This document shows positions 42,520 to 50,358 of a DNA stretch of 64,000 nt, piece after piece. This stretch comes from Phytomonospora endophytica (lineage in GTDB: Bacteria > Actinomycetota > Actinomycetes > Mycobacteriales > Micromonosporaceae). Location: positions 449,095 to 513,094 of the forward strand of contig NZ_JACHGT010000004.1 of NCBI RefSeq assembly GCF_014202425.1, written 5' to 3'. The notes below the pieces were generated by a model. The model saw only the letters and a list, made by a program, of their open reading frames with translations, made no database searches and was not told the origin of the DNA. Each line of letters begins with the position of its first letter. Position 1 is the first letter of the stretch. The translations under genes and the position numbers were made by a program.

Positions 42520-43629
42520 ATGGACGTTTTCTCCGCTCGCCTCGTCGCTGTTCTTCCCGGCTTCCACGACGGCCGCCGCATCGACGTCACCGCGTATCCC
42601 GGCAAGACCTTGCTGAGTGTGCGTGCCGACGACGCTCTCAGTGTTCATGAGCTCGCCACCCTCGGTGAGGCCATGCCCGCCGTGTTTCCCGCGCCGTGGG
42701 CATCGTGTCCGACCGCCGTCTCACCGTCGGGCGAGCTCGCCGTCTTCTGCGGGACGCACGCCCTCCGCGCCGTGGACAGTTCGGGGCGGACGCGATGGGA
42801 GCACAGGCACGCGTGCTGGGCATGGCGCTGCCAGGAGCCGCACCGTGACGAGGCCGAGTACGAAGGCGACGCCGATCACCGTTCGACCGGCTCCGGCTCG
42901 GCGCACTTCTCCGCTGACGGACGTTTGATCTGGGCGCACGTTCGTACGGGCATCACCATCATCGACGCCCATAAGGCGGCCCCCACCCACGCGTGGCTCG
43001 TCTTGGACGCGGCGACAGGTGAGGTCCTCGCCCAAGCGGACGTCGAGACTTACGCCCACGCCTCGGACCACATCGCACACCCCGACCCCAGCCGCATGGG
43101 CTTGGACGGCGACCCTCTGCTGTGGGGTCACTTCGACGGGTCGGCACTGCACATCGAGCGGACGACTGCCGGGGACATCGTGACCGACGCCGACCGGGCC
43201 GGCGAGCACTACCTCACCCTCGACGAAGGGAGGTCGACAATGGGCCTGCACAGGCTCGCCGACGGCGGGTTGCTCGCATCGCTCGCGCCGCCCCCGTTCG
43301 AGGGCGTCAGCCCCACCCAGATGGCGGAGGACGACGACTACCAGTCCCGCTGGCAATGGGTGCCCCGATTCCTCGACGCGACAACGGTCCTCGCCCCCAC
43401 CAACGAAAGCGACGTCCTGTCACAGCCCGACCGCCACTGGCTCGTCGACCTCCCGTCGATGCGCCCACGCGGCCACATCAGCTACCCCGTACCGATCGGA
43501 CGCCGCCTCACAGTGCTCGGACACGGCCGGTGGATGACATACGACATGGACCCGTCGACCTTCGGCCTCACCCGCGCCCCACAGTACGACCACGAAGCCG
43601 GAAGACCCCGCCTCTGGGAACTGGCGTAA
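42520..43629 (+). CDS. Unrecognised protein, beta-propeller-like
   Basis: This is a 369-aa protein with no family I can name. Repeated short strands such as TAVSPSGELAVFCGTHALRA, SAHFSADGRLIWAHVRTGIT and THAWLVLDAATGEVLAQADV look like propeller blades (WD40- or PQQ-like). It is rich in Trp, His and Asp, with no signal peptide or membrane helix. I place the start at MDVFSARL (42520), which follows GAGGTG closely; an open extension to 42379 encodes only low-complexity sequence. GC3 is high but less extreme than in its neighbours. It is flanked by inverted copies of a short repeat, so it may have been acquired as a unit. Confidence 0.7.
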   Translation: MDVFSARLVAVLPGFHDGRRIDVTAYPGKTLLSVRADDALSVHELATLGEAMPAVFPAPWASCPTAVSPSGELAVFCGTHALRAVDSSGRTRWEHRHACWAWRCQEPHRDEAEYEGDADHRSTGSGSAHFSADGRLIWAHVRTGITIIDAHKAAPTHAWLVLDAATGEVLAQADVETYAHASDHIAHPDPSRMGLDGDPLLWGHFDGSALHIERTTAGDIVTDADRAGEHYLTLDEGRSTMGLHRLADGGLLASLAPPPFEGVSPTQMAEDDDYQSRWQWVPRFLDATTVLAPTNESDVLSQPDRHWLVDLPSMRPRGHISYPVPIGRRLTVLGHGRWMTYDMDPSTFGLTRAPQYDHEAGRPRLWELA

Positions 43630-43810
43630 CAGACCAGAACCAGACCAGACCAGACCATCAAGTGGCACCCACCAACAAGACCGCACCCGCACCCACAGCT
43701 CTAACGCGGGGCACCTTACTTCCCGTTATCAGGGGAGTAGGCACGCTAGCCGCAACGCTTGGCGGCGTCCCCTGAAGGTCGCGCCAGCGCGACCCACCCA
43801 CTACTAACCT

Positions 43811-43936
43811 GTGTCTCCGTCGCTTCGGCCAGGGATTGGTGCAACACGAAGGTTCTGGGGCTGTCAAGGGCGCTCTTTCCCTTGACAGCCCCAGGTTCTT
43901 CGTGTCCCCTTGACCGGCCGAAAAAGACGGAGACAC
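43811..43936. repeat. 126-nt fold-back inverted repeat
   Basis: The arms are 43811-43870 and 43879-43936 around the 8-nt loop CGCTCTTT. The inner 16 bp (CTGGGGCTGTCAAGGG and its complement) are perfect. Then comes a 3-by-3 mismatch (GTT/GTT), a perfect 8-bp block ACACGAAG, an unpaired 10-13-nt bulge, then TTCGGCC (7 bp) and GTGTCTCCGTC (11 bp) at the tips. A transcript would form a very stable long hairpin. It resembles a MITE or relic of two inverted element ends. No target-site duplication is obvious. Confidence 0.85.
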
Positions 43937-44048
43937 GCATGTGCCAAACAACCTCAGCCCGCGCCCCGGCCACCCGACCGGAGACCGCTAAGGCACCCCC
44001 AGTCTCCCGAGCGAGGCCGGGGGTCAAGGGGGCGAAGCCCCTTTGCGG

Positions 44049-44068
44049 GGTCCGGGGCAGAGCCCCGG
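44049..44068 (+). repeat. Short intergenic repeat element, right copy
   Basis: GGTCCGGGGCAGAGCCCCGG, inverted relative to the copy at 42457-42477. It contains the dyad CCGGGGC / GCCCCGG and could form a hairpin. Confidence 0.55.
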
Positions 44069-44105
44069 TCACGGCCCGAAGCCAGAGCCCCGGTCACGGC
44101 CCGAA
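44059..44105. repeat. 25-bp direct repeat
   Basis: AGAGCCCCGGTCACGGCCCG plus AA occurs at 44059-44080 and again at 44084-44105, period 25. A degenerate third start (ACAGCCCCCGG) follows at 44109. Noncoding. Confidence 0.7.
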
Positions 44106-44263
44106 ACCACAGCCCCCGGCAACGCAACGCAACCCCACCCCCACCCGCCCCCAAAGAAACAAACCCCTCAGCGCAGCGGTGGAGACGGTCAGCGCAAAAC
44201 CAACCCCAAGCACACCACCGCCCATCGCGAGAAGCGACGATGAGCACGGTGTTCACCCACCCC

Positions 44264-44704
44264 CTACCCCAACCGCACCGAATCCCGCCCCCGCGTGTGC
44301 GTCAGCGTGAACACCATCGCCGAGCACTTCCACCCACCCGCCGTCCGCACCAGCGTGTGCTCGTACGTCCCCCAGAACTCCCACAGCTCGTCCCCGAGCT
44401 TGTTGTACCCGGCGCCCTTCGAGAACACCCACGCCTGATCCCCGTCGAGGTTGATCTCGTGGTTCGTCCTCAGATGAAAGCTCGACTTCCCCGGGTGCAG
44501 GTTCGTCCGCCAGGACGCGACGAGCGCGGCCGCCGGCACCACCGTCGGGGCCCCGCCGCCCAGGCTGCTGAAGTCGATGTGCACGTGTTCGGTGAACAGC
44601 GACAGGCAGTGTTCCCAGTCCTTGACGTCCACGGAGTTGTCGATGCCGTCGACGACGGCTTTGATCTCGTGCATGTCCGCGAGGAGTTCGATCGGTCTGG
44701 CCAC
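44264..44704 (-). CDS. SnoaL-like / NTF2-fold protein
   Basis: This is a 146-aa protein with a GTG start and GAGGAGG upstream. It is a SnoaL_4-type cone fold: the N-terminal helix HEIKAVVDGIDNSVDVKDWE, then LFTEHVHIDFSSLGGG, LRTNHEINLDGDQAWVFSKG and EHTLVRTAGGWKCSAMVFTL. Dehydratase, hydroxylase-partner and unknown roles are all possible. It is upstream of the repeat-rich region and downstream of the GH16 gene on the same strand. It is related in fold, not closely in sequence, to the 7530-7898 gene. Confidence 0.82.
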   Translation of the reverse strand: MARPIELLADMHEIKAVVDGIDNSVDVKDWEHCLSLFTEHVHIDFSSLGGGAPTVVPAAALVASWRTNLHPGKSSFHLRTNHEINLDGDQAWVFSKGAGYNKLGDELWEFWGTYEHTLVRTAGGWKCSAMVFTLTHTRGRDSVRLG

Positions 44705-44768
44705 GGCGGGTCCTCCTCGTGCGCAACGGATGTCGGGGCGGTAGTGAGGAGACTACCGCCCCGGGGTG

Positions 44769-45584
44769 TCACCAGGCTCGCGCGTAGTCGACGGTCAGGG
44801 TGCTGTTCAGGTCGGCGTCGGGCTCGACCTTGCAGTCCCAGCTTCCGTCCGGGCATTGGCGGTCGGTGGCCCATCCGCCGACGGCGACGTTGAGGATGAT
44901 CTTCGCGGGCGAGTTCGCGGGCACCACGAAGGGTTCCTCGGCGATGAAGACGCCGTCGATGGAGAACTTCGCGGTCCCGCCGGGCCCGGTGGTCCACTCC
45001 ACTTCGTAGATGTGCCACTGGCTCGGGTCGATTCCGCCGGGGAATGCGGCACCGTTGCCGTTCGTCGCGGTGTGCACGTGCCACTGGGGCACCCAGGAGC
45101 CGCCTCCGCCGTTCTCCATGAGGTCGAGTTCGCCGTACTGCGGCCACGCGTCCTCGGGTTGCCCGAGTGTCCAGATCGCCGGCCAGGCACCGACCTCGAA
45201 GCCCGACATCCTGGCGCGCACCTCGACGCCGCCGCCGGAGCCGATGAGCGTGTTCGACTCGACGCGGGCGGAGGTGTAGTCGTAGGTGACACCGTCCACC
45301 GTGGTGCTCTCGTCCCGTGCGGTGATGACGAGGTTGCCGTTCCCGTCGAGCTTGGCGTTGTGCCCGCCGTCGGTGTAGCACTGGCGTTCTTTGTCGGCGG
45401 GCCGTCCGCCCCACTGGCAGCCGGTCTGCTGGGTCCAGCGGGCGGCGGCGGGCTGGGCGCCGGCGACGCCGGTGAAGTCGTCGTTGAACACCCAGTCGGC
45501 CTGTGCCGCGGAGGCGGGCACGACCACCGAGGCGGCGGTCGCGGCCACCGCGGCGGCCGTTCGCAGGAACGTGGTGAAACGCAT
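44769..45584 (-). CDS. Secreted GH16 beta-glucanase
   Basis: This is a 271-aa protein. Residues 1-29 are a Sec/Tat-like signal peptide (MRFTTFLRTAAAVAATAASV, ending ASAAQA). The mature enzyme is a GH16 jelly roll with the catalytic signature GELDLMENGG (E152, D154, E157). A Cys pair (C56, C69) and a second near the C-terminus are likely disulfides. It hydrolyses beta-1,3 or mixed-linkage beta-1,3-1,4-glucans outside the cell; ExDxxE with the intervening Met favours laminarinase-type enzymes. The start at 45584 follows AAAGGA. It fits the cell's plant/fungal glucan scavenging with the GH1 and ABC system. Confidence 0.93.
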   Translation of the reverse strand: MRFTTFLRTAAAVAATAASVVVPASAAQADWVFNDDFTGVAGAQPAAARWTQQTGCQWGGRPADKERQCYTDGGHNAKLDGNGNLVITARDESTTVDGVTYDYTSARVESNTLIGSGGGVEVRARMSGFEVGAWPAIWTLGQPEDAWPQYGELDLMENGGGGSWVPQWHVHTATNGNGAAFPGGIDPSQWHIYEVEWTTGPGGTAKFSIDGVFIAEEPFVVPANSPAKIILNVAVGGWATDRQCPDGSWDCKVEPDADLNSTLTVDYARAW

Positions 45585-45672
45585 GGGCGGCGGTCCTTTC
45601 GTCGAGGGACCGCGCCAGGCTAGTGGATCATCCGCAGTGGAGGAAGTGCCGTGTGCGGAGGGATGTGCGCTT

Positions 45673-46833
45673 CTACCGGGGCAGCTCTCCACTGGGATCC
45701 AGCCGCCCGATCGCAAGGGCGAGCCGCAGCGTGAAGGCGTCGTGCGACACCGTCGGCGAGAACCCCGTCACCTCGGTGATCCTCCGCAGCCGGTACCGGA
45801 CGGTGTTGGGGTGCACGTACAGGGCCCGCGCGGTCCCTTCGAGCACTCCGCCGCTGGCGATGAACGCGTCCATCGTCTCCAGCAGTTCGCCGCCGGCCTT
45901 CGTCAGCGCCGTGTAGATCTGCGTGCTCAGTATCTGGCGGGCGTGCTGGTCGCCGAGCAGCGCGCGTTCGGGCATCAGCTCGGTCGCCGACACCGGCCGT
46001 GGCGCGTCGGGCCAGGCCGCCGCGGCGCGAAAGCCCATCTGGGCGGCGCGGGCCGACTCGCTCGCCTGCTCCAGGGTCGGCACGGCCGGGCCGACCACGA
46101 TGGGGCCGTCGCCGAACTTCCCGGCGAGTTTCTCGACGGTCGCCAGCGGTTCCGCCACACCCCCCAGGACCGCCACGAGACGGTCGCCGTGGACTCCGGC
46201 GAGCACGTCCACGCCCAGCCGCCGTGTCGTGCGGTGCAGGGCGTGCAGGACCGCGCTGGCCTCGCCGCCGGGGGAGCGGCCGACGGCCACCGACACCGGC
46301 GTCGCGTCCGACCAGCCCAGGGCGGCCGCGCGGGAGGTGAGTTCGTCGCCCGCCTCACCGCGCAGGAGCGCGTCGACGAGCAGCGCCTGAAGTCTCGCGT
46401 CCCAGGCACCGCGCGTTTCGGCGGCCCGCGCGTAGACCCGCGCGGCGGCGAAGGCGACCTCGCGGGAGAAGCGCAGGACCGCTTCGGCGAGTTCGACGCT
46501 CTCGCCTTTCGCGGCCAGCTGGGGGACCTGCTCCTCGACGACCTCGATGGTCACCTTCACCAGCGCGACGGTGTGCTGGAGGCTGATCGCGCGCGCGAGT
46601 TCCATCGGCGCGGCCTCGAAGACCTCGTCGGAGATCGCCGAATCGGTGCCGTCGTTGCGCAGCCACTCCACGAAGGACCGCACGCCGGCCTGCGCCACGA
46701 GCATGACCATCGACCGCTGGTCGGCGGGGAGGTCCCGGAACCACGGGAGAACCTCGTCCATCCGCGCCACGCTCTGGGTGGCCAGCGCCCCGGCCGCCCG
46801 CTCGACGTTGCGGATCGTGGCAGCAAGTTTCAT
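45673..46833 (-). CDS. fasR: PucR-type regulator, FasR-like (fatty acid synthesis)
   Basis: This is a 386-aa protein. It matches, from memory, the Streptomyces FasR pattern along its length: MDEVLPWFRDLPADQRSMVM, QAGVRSFVEWLRN, RGAWDARLQALLVDALLRGE and the C-terminal PucR HTH ARALYVHPNTVRYRLRRITE (about 346-365). FasR binds the fabD promoter and activates the fabDHPF operon. In Streptomyces it lies directly upstream of fabD; here it is 13 kb away on the same strand. A CAGGCT box six bases before the ATG suggests a leaderless start. An alternative is a paralogue acting elsewhere. Confidence 0.85.
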   Translation of the reverse strand: MKLAATIRNVERAAGALATQSVARMDEVLPWFRDLPADQRSMVMLVAQAGVRSFVEWLRNDGTDSAISDEVFEAAPMELARAISLQHTVALVKVTIEVVEEQVPQLAAKGESVELAEAVLRFSREVAFAAARVYARAAETRGAWDARLQALLVDALLRGEAGDELTSRAAALGWSDATPVSVAVGRSPGGEASAVLHALHRTTRRLGVDVLAGVHGDRLVAVLGGVAEPLATVEKLAGKFGDGPIVVGPAVPTLEQASESARAAQMGFRAAAAWPDAPRPVSATELMPERALLGDQHARQILSTQIYTALTKAGGELLETMDAFIASGGVLEGTARALYVHPNTVRYRLRRITEVTGFSPTVSHDAFTLRLALAIGRLDPSGELPR

Positions 46834-46911
46834 CGCGCCAGCCTGCCATGAGGCCCGCTCGTCGAGCCGGGGTGGTCGCAACCGCCGAGTGCGGACATAC
46901 TGCTCCGTGGG

Positions 46912-47928
46912 CTACTGGTCGTCCATCTGCTTGTTGAACGTGGACGTCGTGTCCTCGTCGATCATGCCGTACAGCCCGCCGATCTCGGAGAGCGCTCCCG
47001 CCACGGAGTCCATGCGGGCGTCGGCGTCGCGGTAGAGCCCCCGGTCGCGGGCCATGACGCGCTGGACGTCGCCGTAGAACCCGACGCCGAGCCCGAAGGC
47101 GCGGGGGGTGAGGTGGGCCTCGGCGGCCTCGGTCTGGTGCCGGTCGGCGTTGTCCCAGTACGCGCCGTTGTTCCGGAAGGCGGCGATCATGGTCGCCATC
47201 GCCTCGGTGTCCATGCGCAGTTCGCCGCCGGGGCGCCAGTTGTCCTTGCGGTCGGCGTCGTTCCAGGACGGGTCGGCGGGCAGGGGGAGACGCGGTTCGC
47301 CGACGTCGGCGACGCCGGGCAGGCTGCCCGCCTCGGCGAGTTTCTCGCCGGCCTTGTACTCGTTTCCGGCGAGTTCGAGCAGGGCGGCGGCGATGCCGCT
47401 GACGTAGGCGGCGTAGCGGTCGACGATGCCGAGGACGAGCGGGACGGCGACGGCGAGGTTGCGTCCGGCCTGCGCGACGGCGGCGGTGACCTCGCCGCCG
47501 GTGTGCCAGGTGCGTTCGACGATGCGCTGCCACAGGTCGGTGAGGGCCTGGCGGAAGAGGCGGACGGCTTCGGCGGTCTTGCCCGCCGATTCCTCCATCG
47601 ACTCGATCGCGGCCATGAGTTTGGGCAGGTAGGCGTTGAAGGACTCGGCGCCTCCGCCGACCCAGGAGCCGCTGAAGCGATTACCGGCCGCGCCGATCTC
47701 GTCGCGGGCGGCGTTGAGTTCGGCGGCGACGGCCCGGTCGAGGAGTTCGCTGCCGGTGTCGAGGAGTTCGGGTTCGCCACGGGCCTCGCGCAGGACCTGG
47801 AAGGCGATGCTGAGGGTCTCCTCGGCCTCCCAGGCGATGGCGGCGACCTTGACGTACAGGTCGGCGGCGGCCGCGCGCAGGTCGGCGGGGAGGGTCGCGA
47901 GAACGGCGTCCATGCCGGGGAGGGTCAT
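46912..47928 (-). CDS. WXG100-like / ESX-associated protein of unknown function
   Basis: This is a 338-aa helical protein. Residues about 20-150 form two long helices around a W-x-G turn (SWVGGG, W89-G91), as in WXG100 type VII substrates. A hydrophobic hairpin (about 140-190, NLAVAVPLVLGIVDRYAAYV, SGIAAALLELAG) and a C-terminal helical region follow. There is no signal peptide. The start at 47928 overlaps the stop of the upstream YbaB-like gene by 4 bp (ATGA). It may be a secreted toxin-like or cell-surface protein, or a structural partner. No secretion ATPase (EccC) or nuclease-type toxin domain is seen in the window. Confidence 0.75.
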   Translation of the reverse strand: MTLPGMDAVLATLPADLRAAAADLYVKVAAIAWEAEETLSIAFQVLREARGEPELLDTGSELLDRAVAAELNAARDEIGAAGNRFSGSWVGGGAESFNAYLPKLMAAIESMEESAGKTAEAVRLFRQALTDLWQRIVERTWHTGGEVTAAVAQAGRNLAVAVPLVLGIVDRYAAYVSGIAAALLELAGNEYKAGEKLAEAGSLPGVADVGEPRLPLPADPSWNDADRKDNWRPGGELRMDTEAMATMIAAFRNNGAYWDNADRHQTEAAEAHLTPRAFGLGVGFYGDVQRVMARDRGLYRDADARMDSVAGALSEIGGLYGMIDEDTTSTFNKQMDDQ

Positions 47929-48290
47929 GACCGCGGCCCTCCGCCGAAGGCGGACGCGACGGCCGAGCCCGGGTCGCCGGGGTGGCGGCGCCAGTTGCCG
48001 ATGGTGTCCCCGGCGACGCGGACGTCGTCGTAGGCGTGCTGGCGCAGGGCGTCGACGGCCCGGTCGGCGGCCTGGAGAGCGGAGGTGATCATCTCGCCCA
48101 TCGTCTCGGGGCCGTGCTGGTCCTTGGCGCCGTGCCGGAGTTCGAGGCTGACGGCCCGGCCGTGCCCGTCGTAGATCGCGCGGGCGAGGTTGCGCGGGGA
48201 CGTCGCGGTGATCCGGGCGGCGCTGAGCCGGTCGGCGAGTTCGGCGCACTGACGTGCCGCGCCGTCCCCGGACGTATCGGTGTCCTCCAC
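47925..48290 (-). CDS. YbaB/EbfC-like protein 1
   Basis: This is a 121-aa protein. The GTG start is preceded by AGGAGGTCGC. The YbaB-like strand pattern is AARITATSPRNLARAIYDGH followed by GRAVSLELRHGA, then a long helix (ETMGEMITSALQAADRAVDA) and a variable Gly/Ala-rich tail. Such actinobacterial YbaB paralogues often sit next to WXG100 genes. It starts 8 bp after the second YbaB-like gene and overlaps the next by 4 bp. Confidence 0.75.
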   Translation of the reverse strand: MEDTDTSGDGAARQCAELADRLSAARITATSPRNLARAIYDGHGRAVSLELRHGAKDQHGPETMGEMITSALQAADRAVDALRQHAYDDVRVAGDTIGNWRRHPGDPGSAVASAFGGGPRS

Positions 48291-48298
48291 GCGACCTC

Positions 48299-48646
48299 CT
48301 AGCGCCGGGCGGTCTGTTCGTAGTCGTGCCAGAAGTCGGCGGCGACCTTTTCGGCTCGTCCGCGGGCCAAGCTGAGCGCGGTCAGGACGGCTGCGCACAG
48401 TTGTTCCTCGGTCGCTCTGTTGTACCGGACCGTGTCAAGTTCGACGCGCTGGACCTTGCCGAGGCCGTCGCAGACGACGGTGGCGAGACCGTCGGGGGAG
48501 CGGGCCTCGACGCGTTCGTCGGCGATCTGCTCGCGGAGGTCCTCGGCGCGTTCGGCGGCGGCGAGCATGGTGCGGCGCGCCGTGCCGAGCCTGCCGAGCA
48601 GGTCCTCGACCTCGGCGGCGCGTGCGAGCGTCTCCGTGTTGCTCAT
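48299..48646 (-). CDS. YbaB/EbfC-like protein 2
   Basis: This is a 115-aa protein. The N-terminal coiled coil (RAAEVEDLLGRLGTARRTML, ERAEDLREQI) is followed by the YbaB core VEARSPDGLATVVCDGLGKV and a final helix ending FWHDYEQTARR. GGAG precedes the ATG. Canonical YbaB binds DNA as a dimer with RecR; here the neighbourhood points to a type VII-like role instead. It is first of three tightly packed genes (48646 to 46912). Confidence 0.78.
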   Translation of the reverse strand: MSNTETLARAAEVEDLLGRLGTARRTMLAAAERAEDLREQIADERVEARSPDGLATVVCDGLGKVQRVELDTVRYNRATEEQLCAAVLTALSLARGRAEKVAADFWHDYEQTARR

Positions 48647-48755
48647 GGGCTCCTGGGGGGCGCGGCGCGTTGATCCGACGTGGGTCAGTGTGCCAAAGAT
48701 GCCACGGCGGGCGCGTTGCCCACCCTCGGCGGGTCTGCGCGGGGCCGGTGCGGGG

Positions 48756-49616
48756 TCAGCCGGACGTGTCGTCATGCGCGGGGAGGGGTTCGGTGCGGGC
48801 GAGCAGGACGATCATGGCGATGTGGGCGGCGGTGAACGTGAGCGCGACGAGGCCGAGCAGGGGTGTTCCGCCGAACAGCGTCAGGAGGGTCAGGAGTGCC
48901 CACACGAAGGCGCCGAAGGAGCCGGTGATGATCGCGGCGGTGCGGAGTTTCCCGGCGGTACCGCGCAGGAGGGGGAGGGCGAGGATCCCGGCGCAGACCG
49001 AGGCGCAGGCTCCGAGGCTCTCGCTGTCGGCGACGGAGGCGAGCCCGCCGATGCCCGCGGTGGCCAGGAGGAAGATGACGCCGCCGGCTCCGGCGGCGCC
49101 CATCAGCACGAGAAGCGCCCGCGACGGCCGCCACTCTTCGGCCTCGTCGTCGTGTTCGGCGGCGAACCAGTCGAGGGCCTGGCGGGTGCGGAGCATGCGG
49201 ATGGCGAGGCCGTTGACGACGGCGAAGAAGGCGCCGACGAGGGCGGCGGCGGTGAGTATCGCGGTCAGCAGGCCGCTCCACGGGCCCGTGCGGTCCCGGC
49301 CGAGGTTGGTGACGGCGAGGACCGTGCTGACCACGGCGACTCCGCCGGTCAGGATCGCGCTGACCGAGCAGAGGACGAGGGCGGCGCGGCGCAGCCCGTC
49401 GCGGCCGGGCGCGAAGCCGACCGCGAGGATCCCGGTCGCCAGCGCGGGCAGCGCGAGGCACAGCAGCAGCAGATTGCCGCCGCCGTAGCCGCCGAGCCGG
49501 CCAGCCTGGTTGAGCAGGATCAGGACGGCGACGAAGGCGGGCACCGCTATTAAAGTGGTGGCGACGATGACCTGGCGTGGTCTGGGCGCGACGGACACGA
49601 GCTCCCCGTTCGACAT
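48756..49616 (-). CDS. Polytopic membrane protein of unknown function
   Basis: This is a 286-aa protein with about eight hydrophobic segments (for example VIVATTLIAVPAFVAVLILL, NLLLLCLALPALATGILAVG, LVLCSVSAILTGGVAVVSTV, AIITGSFGAFVWALLTLLTL). The cytoplasmic middle is acidic (AAEHDDEAEEWRP). I recognise no domain. GGGGGAG lies upstream of the ATG. It lies 109 bp upstream of the YbaB/WXG unit in the same orientation and may be co-transcribed with it as the membrane component. It also could be an independent gene. Confidence 0.75.
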   Translation of the reverse strand: MSNGELVSVAPRPRQVIVATTLIAVPAFVAVLILLNQAGRLGGYGGGNLLLLCLALPALATGILAVGFAPGRDGLRRAALVLCSVSAILTGGVAVVSTVLAVTNLGRDRTGPWSGLLTAILTAAALVGAFFAVVNGLAIRMLRTRQALDWFAAEHDDEAEEWRPSRALLVLMGAAGAGGVIFLLATAGIGGLASVADSESLGACASVCAGILALPLLRGTAGKLRTAAIITGSFGAFVWALLTLLTLFGGTPLLGLVALTFTAAHIAMIVLLARTEPLPAHDDTSG

Positions 49617-49737
49617 CGAACTCCCCCGTTGTGGACCGGCGCGTCCCCCGCGCCTCGCCGGTGACGTGGCGGGTCACCGGCCGTAGCGGGGAGTTTGCCA
49701 AAGCCGCATCACGGGTGCAAGCGGTCGAACGGTCAGC

Positions 49738-50358
49738 TCACCCGTCCGCTGCGCCGACGAGGACGACGTCGAGCCGCCGGGGGCCGTGCACGCCCTCGAC
49801 GCGACGCAGCTCGATGTCGCTGGTCGCCGAGGGACCCGAGATCCAGGTGAGCGGCGACGCCGGGCTCCGCAGGCGCGCGATCGCCTCCGGGACGGTGGCG
49901 ACGACCTGTTCGGCGAACAGCACGCAGACGTGGCGGTCGGGGACGAGCGTCAGCGCGCGCCTGCCCTGCGCGGGACCGGCGTCGAGGACGATCGTGCCGG
50001 TCTCGGCGATCGCGACGGCCGCGCCGGTGAGCACGGCGTCGCTGGTGTCGAGGCCGGGGACGTCGGGGTCGGCGCGTACCTCGCCGGTGTGCCCGGCCAG
50101 CCACTCGACGGGCAGGTCGGCGGGCACGGCGAGGACCGTCGCGTCGGCCAGGACCGCCGACAGGGTCGTGGGCAGGCCGTCGGGGGTGGTCTCGTGGACG
50201 GTGGCCTTGTAGTCGCGGAGCCGGTCGACGAGCAGCGCCCGCAGCTCCTCGGGGTCGGTGGTCCCTTCGCGCCGGTAGTCGCGGACCGGTTCGGGCTCCA
50301 CCGGCGCGTCCCGCAGCGCGGTGCGCAGGCGGGCCAGGACCTCCTCGCGTGCGCTCAC
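49738..50358 (-). CDS. lutC: L-lactate utilization protein LutC (LUD domain)
   Basis: This is a 206-aa LUD-domain protein with SAREEVLARLRTALRDAP at the start and the core VLTGAAVAIAETGTIVLDAG followed by ALTLVPDRHVCVLFAEQVV. It is a subunit of the LutABC complex that oxidises L-lactate to pyruvate. The GTG at 50358 overlaps the lutB stop (GTGA). No [Fe-S] cysteine cluster is expected or seen. Confidence 0.93.
   Translation of the reverse strand: MSAREEVLARLRTALRDAPVEPEPVRDYRREGTTDPEELRALLVDRLRDYKATVHETTPDGLPTTLSAVLADATVLAVPADLPVEWLAGHTGEVRADPDVPGLDTSDAVLTGAAVAIAETGTIVLDAGPAQGRRALTLVPDRHVCVLFAEQVVATVPEAIARLRSPASPLTWISGPSATSDIELRRVEGVHGPRRLDVVLVGAADG

Larger units (their letters stand above)
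43630..44263. other. 634-bp repeat-rich intergenic region
   Basis: No gene is convincing. It opens with a CCAGA direct-repeat run (43633-43657), then contains the 126-nt fold-back repeat (43811-43936), a copy of the short repeat element (44049-44068) and a 25-bp direct repeat (44059-44105). 44110-44230 is unusually A- and C-rich on the plus strand. The composition differs clearly from the flanking genes. Confidence 0.6.
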
